Shown here: positions 63,283-64,000 of the stretch, in pieces
Position numbering within the stretch: position 1 is the first letter of the stretch
How the letters are laid out: the number at the start of each line of letters is the position of its first letter
Program-made: the position numbers and the translations under genes
The notes under the pieces: generated by a model
Told to the model about the DNA's origin: nothing
Databases searched by the model: none
What the model saw: only the letters and a program-made list of their open reading frames with translations
NCBI GenBank assembly: GCA_018334995.1
Contig: JAGXKW010000006.1
Coordinates: 1 to 64,000, forward strand
Length of the DNA: 64,000 bases
Direction: 5' to 3'
Origin: Wenzhouxiangellaceae bacterium
GTDB lineage: Bacteria > Pseudomonadota > Gammaproteobacteria > Xanthomonadales > Wenzhouxiangellaceae

Positions 63283-64000
<718 letters not shown>

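Overview
The window is high-GC DNA with dense genes, short spacers and many 1- to 11-bp gene overlaps. TonB-dependent receptors of the 'Xanthomonas/Caulobacter' type, a complete Entner-Doudoroff operon, FadH, DusB, SppA and the gene style suggest a heterotrophic, probably aquatic gammaproteobacterium near the Xanthomonadales/Wenzhouxiangella group. That placement is inference from gene content; no rRNA or other phylogenetic marker was analysed.

Layout. (1) 0.2-9.7 kb is housekeeping: MATE exporter, SppA peptidase, a small lipoprotein, a membrane metal-dependent hydrolase, a threonine-aldolase-like PLP enzyme overlapping a hotdog thioesterase, a lipoprotein, an orphan ParA ATPase and DusB. (2) 9.8-15.3 kb has a Tat-exported amidohydrolase and then a thiamine-salvage operon: TPP riboswitch, outer-membrane receptor, PnuT-like permease, thiamine-kinase-like enzyme. 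(3) 15.4-24.7 kb has FadH, an ECF sigma factor, a sirtuin, a His/Glu-rich zinc-type TonB receptor behind a Zur-like palindrome, an exported MsrB/MsrA pair, and an octaheme cytochrome c of the tetrathionate-reductase family behind an FNR-like box.

(4) 24.8-55.3 kb is a large carbohydrate region with two sublocuses. Sublocus A has TonB receptor, flavin-dependent halogenase, SapC-like protein, JmjC-like cupin, second halogenase, GH3 beta-glucosidase, LacI regulator and a sugar porter. Sublocus B is for starch/maltodextrin: LacI regulator, two exported GH13 amylases, a maltose-type MFS permease, GH97 alpha-glucosidase, two halogenases, a TonB receptor and a cytoplasmic GH13 alpha-glucosidase. Two separate LacI-type operator families can be read from the sequence: TGACAGCGCTRACA at A, and TGYAWACGTWTKCA at B.

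(5) 55.4-62.5 kb is the Entner-Doudoroff operon zwf-pgl-edd-glk-eda, preceded by an MFS transporter; it would take up the glucose released by sublocus B. (6) The right edge has a coiled-coil lipoprotein and the start of leuS, which runs off the window.

The features least explained by known gene families are the four halogenases tied to sugar-uptake operons with a SapC/cupin pair, and a set of short-period intergenic arrays (ACC followed by CGCAGAT-like or CACGAAG-like units, often as inverted pairs). One such array forms the start of an amylase gene. No rRNA, tRNA, CRISPR array, insertion sequence or prophage was recognised.
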